A stretch of DNA of 64,000 nucleotides from Limnohabitans sp. Jir61. GTDB lineage: Bacteria > Pseudomonadota > Gammaproteobacteria > Burkholderiales > Burkholderiaceae_C. The stretch covers positions 930,001-994,000 of the forward strand of contig NZ_NESD01000001.1 of NCBI RefSeq assembly GCF_003063545.1. The letters run 5' to 3'. A program made the position numbers and the translations under genes. Each line of letters starts with the position of its first letter. Positions within the stretch are counted from its first letter, which is position 1. The notes beneath the pieces were generated by a model. That model was not told the DNA's origin, made no database searches, and saw only the letters and a program-made list of their open reading frames with translations. This document shows, in pieces, positions 61,740 to 64,000 of this stretch.

Positions 61740-63065
61740 ATGACCCAAGCCTGCTTTGATAACTCCACCACAGCCACCGAACGCGTGGCCAGCGCTTTAG
61801 ACAATGCAGCCAGCCCTGCCGCGCAGCATGTATTTACACAGCTCTATGCAGATGCTGCACGCGTCACCTCGCAGCACAGCGATGCACAGGCGCAAGCCGG
61901 CCGAAGCCTAGGTGCGTTGCACGGCGTGTGCATCACGATCAAAGACAACATCGACGTGGCTGGCGAGACCACCATGGCGGGCGGTGTGGTGTGTGCAGGC
62001 GAAGCGCCTGCGCTGCACGACGCACCTGTGCTGCAACGCTTGCGTCATTCAGGCGCGGTGGTGCTGGGCAAAACCAATATGAGCGAGTTTGCGTTCTCGG
62101 GCTTGGGTATCAACCCACACCACGGCACGCCTGCAAACCCTGCTGACACAACCCACGCACGTGTGCCCGGAGGCTCGTCGTCGGGCGCTGCAGTGTCGGT
62201 GGCTTTGGGGCTGGCCGAGGTGGGTATTGGCACAGACACGGGCGGCTCCATTCGTATCCCCGCCGCGCTGTGTGGCTTGGTGGGCTACAAGAGCACGCAA
62301 GCGCGCATTCCATGCACGGGTGTGATGGAGTTGTCTCGCACGCTTGACACCGTAGGCAGCATCACCCGCTCAGTGCGGGCTTGTTTGGCGGTGGATGCGG
62401 TGCTGTCGCAACAAGCATTGCCAACCGATGCCACCGACTTGCGCGGCCTGCGTTTTGCCGTGCCGCAAACCTTGATGATGGACGATGTGGATGCCACTGT
62501 GGCCCAGGCCTTTGCGCGCACGCTGCGACGCATCAGCGAGGCGGGCGCTCAGGTGGTGGAGATACCTTTCACAGCGCTGGGCGACATTGCCGCGCTCAGC
62601 ATGCCCGGCGGCTTTTCACCGATCGAAAGTTTCGCCGCACACCATGCACGCCTAGAGCGCGGGGCGAATCAAATTGACCACCGCGTGGTGGCTCGCATGA
62701 TGCTTGGCAAAGGCATTAGCGCTCAAGACTACCTAGAGCTGCACAACCGCCGCCATGCGTGGATTTCAGCCGCTCAACAAACGCTGCAAGGCTTTGACGC
62801 CATGTTGTGCCCCACAGTGCCGATGGTCTCACCACTGATTGAGCCCTTGCTCAAAGACGATGAGGCGTTTTTCAAAGTGAATCGTTTGTTGCTGCGCAAC
62901 CCCTCGACCATCAACTACATGGATGGTTGTGCCTGGAGCTTGCCGTGCCATGAAGCGGGCGAGCTGCCTGTGGGCTTGATGGTGTCTAGCGTTGCTGGCC
63001 AAGACGCGCATTTGGCGCGGGTGGCGTTGGCTTTAGAAAACTTAATCAATTCTTTACATGCTTAG
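61740..63065 (+). CDS. Amidase (amidase-signature family)
   Basis: A 441-residue amidase-signature hydrolase. The Ser-cisSer-Lys triad is readable: catalytic lysine in ITIKDNIDV, the serine-rich PGGSSSGAAVS, and the nucleophile in GTDTGGSIRIPAALCG. Sequence is like GatA-related stand-alone amidases; GatB and GatC are not adjacent and the length is short for GatA (about 485), so a free amidase acting on small amides is more likely. Substrate unknown. Its stop is followed by a small secreted-protein gene after 36 bases. Confidence 0.85.
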   Translation: MTQACFDNSTTATERVASALDNAASPAAQHVFTQLYADAARVTSQHSDAQAQAGRSLGALHGVCITIKDNIDVAGETTMAGGVVCAGEAPALHDAPVLQRLRHSGAVVLGKTNMSEFAFSGLGINPHHGTPANPADTTHARVPGGSSSGAAVSVALGLAEVGIGTDTGGSIRIPAALCGLVGYKSTQARIPCTGVMELSRTLDTVGSITRSVRACLAVDAVLSQQALPTDATDLRGLRFAVPQTLMMDDVDATVAQAFARTLRRISEAGAQVVEIPFTALGDIAALSMPGGFSPIESFAAHHARLERGANQIDHRVVARMMLGKGISAQDYLELHNRRHAWISAAQQTLQGFDAMLCPTVPMVSPLIEPLLKDDEAFFKVNRLLLRNPSTINYMDGCAWSLPCHEAGELPVGLMVSSVAGQDAHLARVALALENLINSLHA

Positions 63066-63101
63066 ACCACAATGGTGGCATTGAGAGAAAGAGAGCAATC
63101 T

Positions 63102-63473
63102 ATGAGTTCTAAATTTCGCACATTGGCTCTAGGCGTGTTACTGGCTGCAACTGCCGGCGCAGCCATGGCGCATGGGCCACATGGTGGCTATCGCGGTGGT
63201 TACTACCGTGGCGGTGGGGACTATTTTTGGGGCCCTGCGTTGGTAGGTGGCGCGATTGTGGGTACGTCCATTTATTTGTCGCGACCTGTTCAACCATCGA
63301 CTGTCATCATCACCAGCCCACCGGCTGTCATCATGAATAACCCACAGCCTACGCAATGGGTAAACGGCCAGCCAGTGCAGCAACCCGTTGAGGCGTATTA
63401 CTGCCGTGACGCAGGACAATATTTCCCTGTGGTGCAAACCTGCCCCACTCCTTGGATGGTGGTGATGCGATGA
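63102..63473 (+). CDS. Small exported Gly/Tyr-rich protein
   Basis: A 123-residue protein: signal peptide ending in AMA (about residue 24), then a Gly/Tyr/His-rich stretch (HGPHGGYRGGYYRGGGDYFWG), a hydrophobic segment (ALVGGAIVGTSIYLS) and a C-terminal YYCRDAGQYFPVVQTCPTPW region. The Y-C...C-P-xxW ending recurs in small secreted proteins of betaproteobacteria; function is unknown. The ATG at 63102 is used. It overlaps the next gene by ATGA. Confidence 0.75.
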   Translation: MSSKFRTLALGVLLAATAGAAMAHGPHGGYRGGYYRGGGDYFWGPALVGGAIVGTSIYLSRPVQPSTVIITSPPAVIMNNPQPTQWVNGQPVQQPVEAYYCRDAGQYFPVVQTCPTPWMVVMR

Positions 63474-63850
63474 ACAAAGCCTTTTTGTGCGTCCTCATCG
63501 CAGGCTTGCTACCCTACGTGGGCACGATGGCAGCTAAGTGGGGCTTTCGTCGCTTCGATAACAACAACCCCCGTGAATGGTTGGCGCAACAAACAGGTTT
63601 TCGTGCACGCGGCAATGCAGCTCAGGCCAATAGCTTTGAAGCTTTTCCTTTCTTTGCTGCAGGCGTGATCATCTCTACCTTGGCTCAGGTGGATGCGGCG
63701 CGCATTGATTTGTACGCCATCGTGTTTGTGCTGGCGCGTGTGGGTTTTATCGGTTGCTACTTGGCTGATAAAGCCAGCTTGCGCTCTTTGTTCTGGCTAG
63801 TGGGGTTGTTGAGCGTGGTCGGTTTGTTTGCTGCGGCCTTGGGCTGTTAA
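63470..63850 (+). CDS. MAPEG-family membrane protein
   Basis: A 126-residue integral membrane protein with about four hydrophobic segments. NNPREWLAQQTGFRARGNAAQANSFEAFPFF is the typical MAPEG core (helix 2 with RxxxAxxNxxE motif); the family includes microsomal glutathione transferase-like proteins. Bacterial members are mostly uncharacterised. It overlaps the preceding small exported protein gene, and so probably shares its transcript. Confidence 0.8.
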   Translation: MNKAFLCVLIAGLLPYVGTMAAKWGFRRFDNNNPREWLAQQTGFRARGNAAQANSFEAFPFFAAGVIISTLAQVDAARIDLYAIVFVLARVGFIGCYLADKASLRSLFWLVGLLSVVGLFAAALGC

Positions 63851-63915
63851 AAACCTGTCATCCGTTTGCGAGTGCCGCACGTTGTAGAGCTACCTTTTCA
63901 CAAAGTGAGTTTTCT

Positions 63916-64000
63916 ATGAAACGCGTATCCATCCTGTTAGCTTGTTTGTTGTCTGCCGTGTTGGCTGTGCCAGCACAAGCCCATGGCTTTGGCCATAGCG
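63916..64000 (+). CDS. Exported protein, N-terminal fragment (cut by window end)
   Basis: Only 28 codons are visible: MKRVSILLACLLSAVLAVPAQA then HGFGHS. The first ~22 residues are a clear signal peptide with an AQA cleavage site. The His/Gly start of the mature part resembles the gene at 63102. Nothing more can be said; the reading frame is open at the window edge. Confidence 0.6.
   Translation, partial: MKRVSILLACLLSAVLAVPAQAHGFGHS

Noticed and set aside
61740..63065. GatA, subunit of the Glu-tRNA(Gln) amidotransferase
   Set aside because: Shorter than GatA and without gatB/gatC neighbours; a stand-alone amidase fits better.

Overview
The window is a gene-dense, unbroken stretch of a betaproteobacterial chromosome. 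Gene content and order (rpsB-tsf-pyrH-frr-cdsA-dxr-rseP-bamA-skp-lpxD-fabZ-lpxA-lpxB-rnhB; carAB-greA; yhbY/rlmE-ftsH-folP-glmM; pyrG-kdsA-eno-ftsB; parE-parC), a phaR regulator and a Bug-family solute-binding protein point to Burkholderiales, most likely Comamonadaceae. The moderate GC and many T/G-ending codons would suit a Limnohabitans- or Rhodoferax-like freshwater organism; the genus is an inference. I see no insertion sequence, prophage, integron, CRISPR array or rRNA operon, and no gene-free stretch longer than about 220 bases.

Layout. 1-2740: end of relA, tRNA-Val, phaR, rimO and a minus-strand tRNA-Leu. 2741-7757: rnr, facing nnr and dadA. 7758-22121: a long plus-strand series covering translation (rpsB, tsf, frr), UMP kinase, phospholipid (cdsA) and isoprenoid (dxr) synthesis, envelope proteolysis and outer-membrane assembly (rseP, bamA, skp), lipid A synthesis (lpxD, fabZ, lpxA, lpxB), then rnhB and an rRNA methyltransferase. 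22159-27648: carA-carB-greA and a small membrane protein. 27645-33113: yhbY divergent from rlmE-ftsH-folP-glmM. 33110-37915 (minus): arsC-like, MATE exporter, GT-C-like membrane protein, rpmE2 and an AEC transporter. 38014-42240: Bug protein, xerD, ferritin-like protein (minus), gamma carbonic anhydrase, hslO. 42247-47638 (minus): nicotinamide riboside kinase, pnuC, ftsB, eno, kdsA, pyrG. 47708-51419: coaBC, dut, slyD-type FKBP (minus), roxA-like oxygenase, small lipoprotein. 51488-56308 (minus): MBL hydrolase, bamC, dapA, methyltransferase, a 48-residue membrane protein, MFS transporter. 56452-64000: parE-parC, zinc-ribbon and DCC proteins (minus), amidase, and three small envelope genes, the last cut by the window edge.

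Much of the window serves envelope building: UMP/CTP (pyrH, pyrG) and carbamoyl phosphate (carAB) feed nucleotide pools; glmM, kdsA, lpxA/B/D and fabZ make cell-wall and LPS precursors; bamA, bamC, skp and rseP assemble and monitor the outer membrane.

This is essentially a housekeeping region and I found no convincing new multi-gene system. The points most worth a second look are: no uppS between frr and cdsA; an rnr gene without a plausible ATG/GTG start; a near-consensus sigma-32 promoter before ftsH; a palindromic shared -10 element between the DUF455 and carbonic-anhydrase genes; an easily missed 48-residue membrane protein; and a nicotinamide riboside kinase-PnuC pair behind ftsB.
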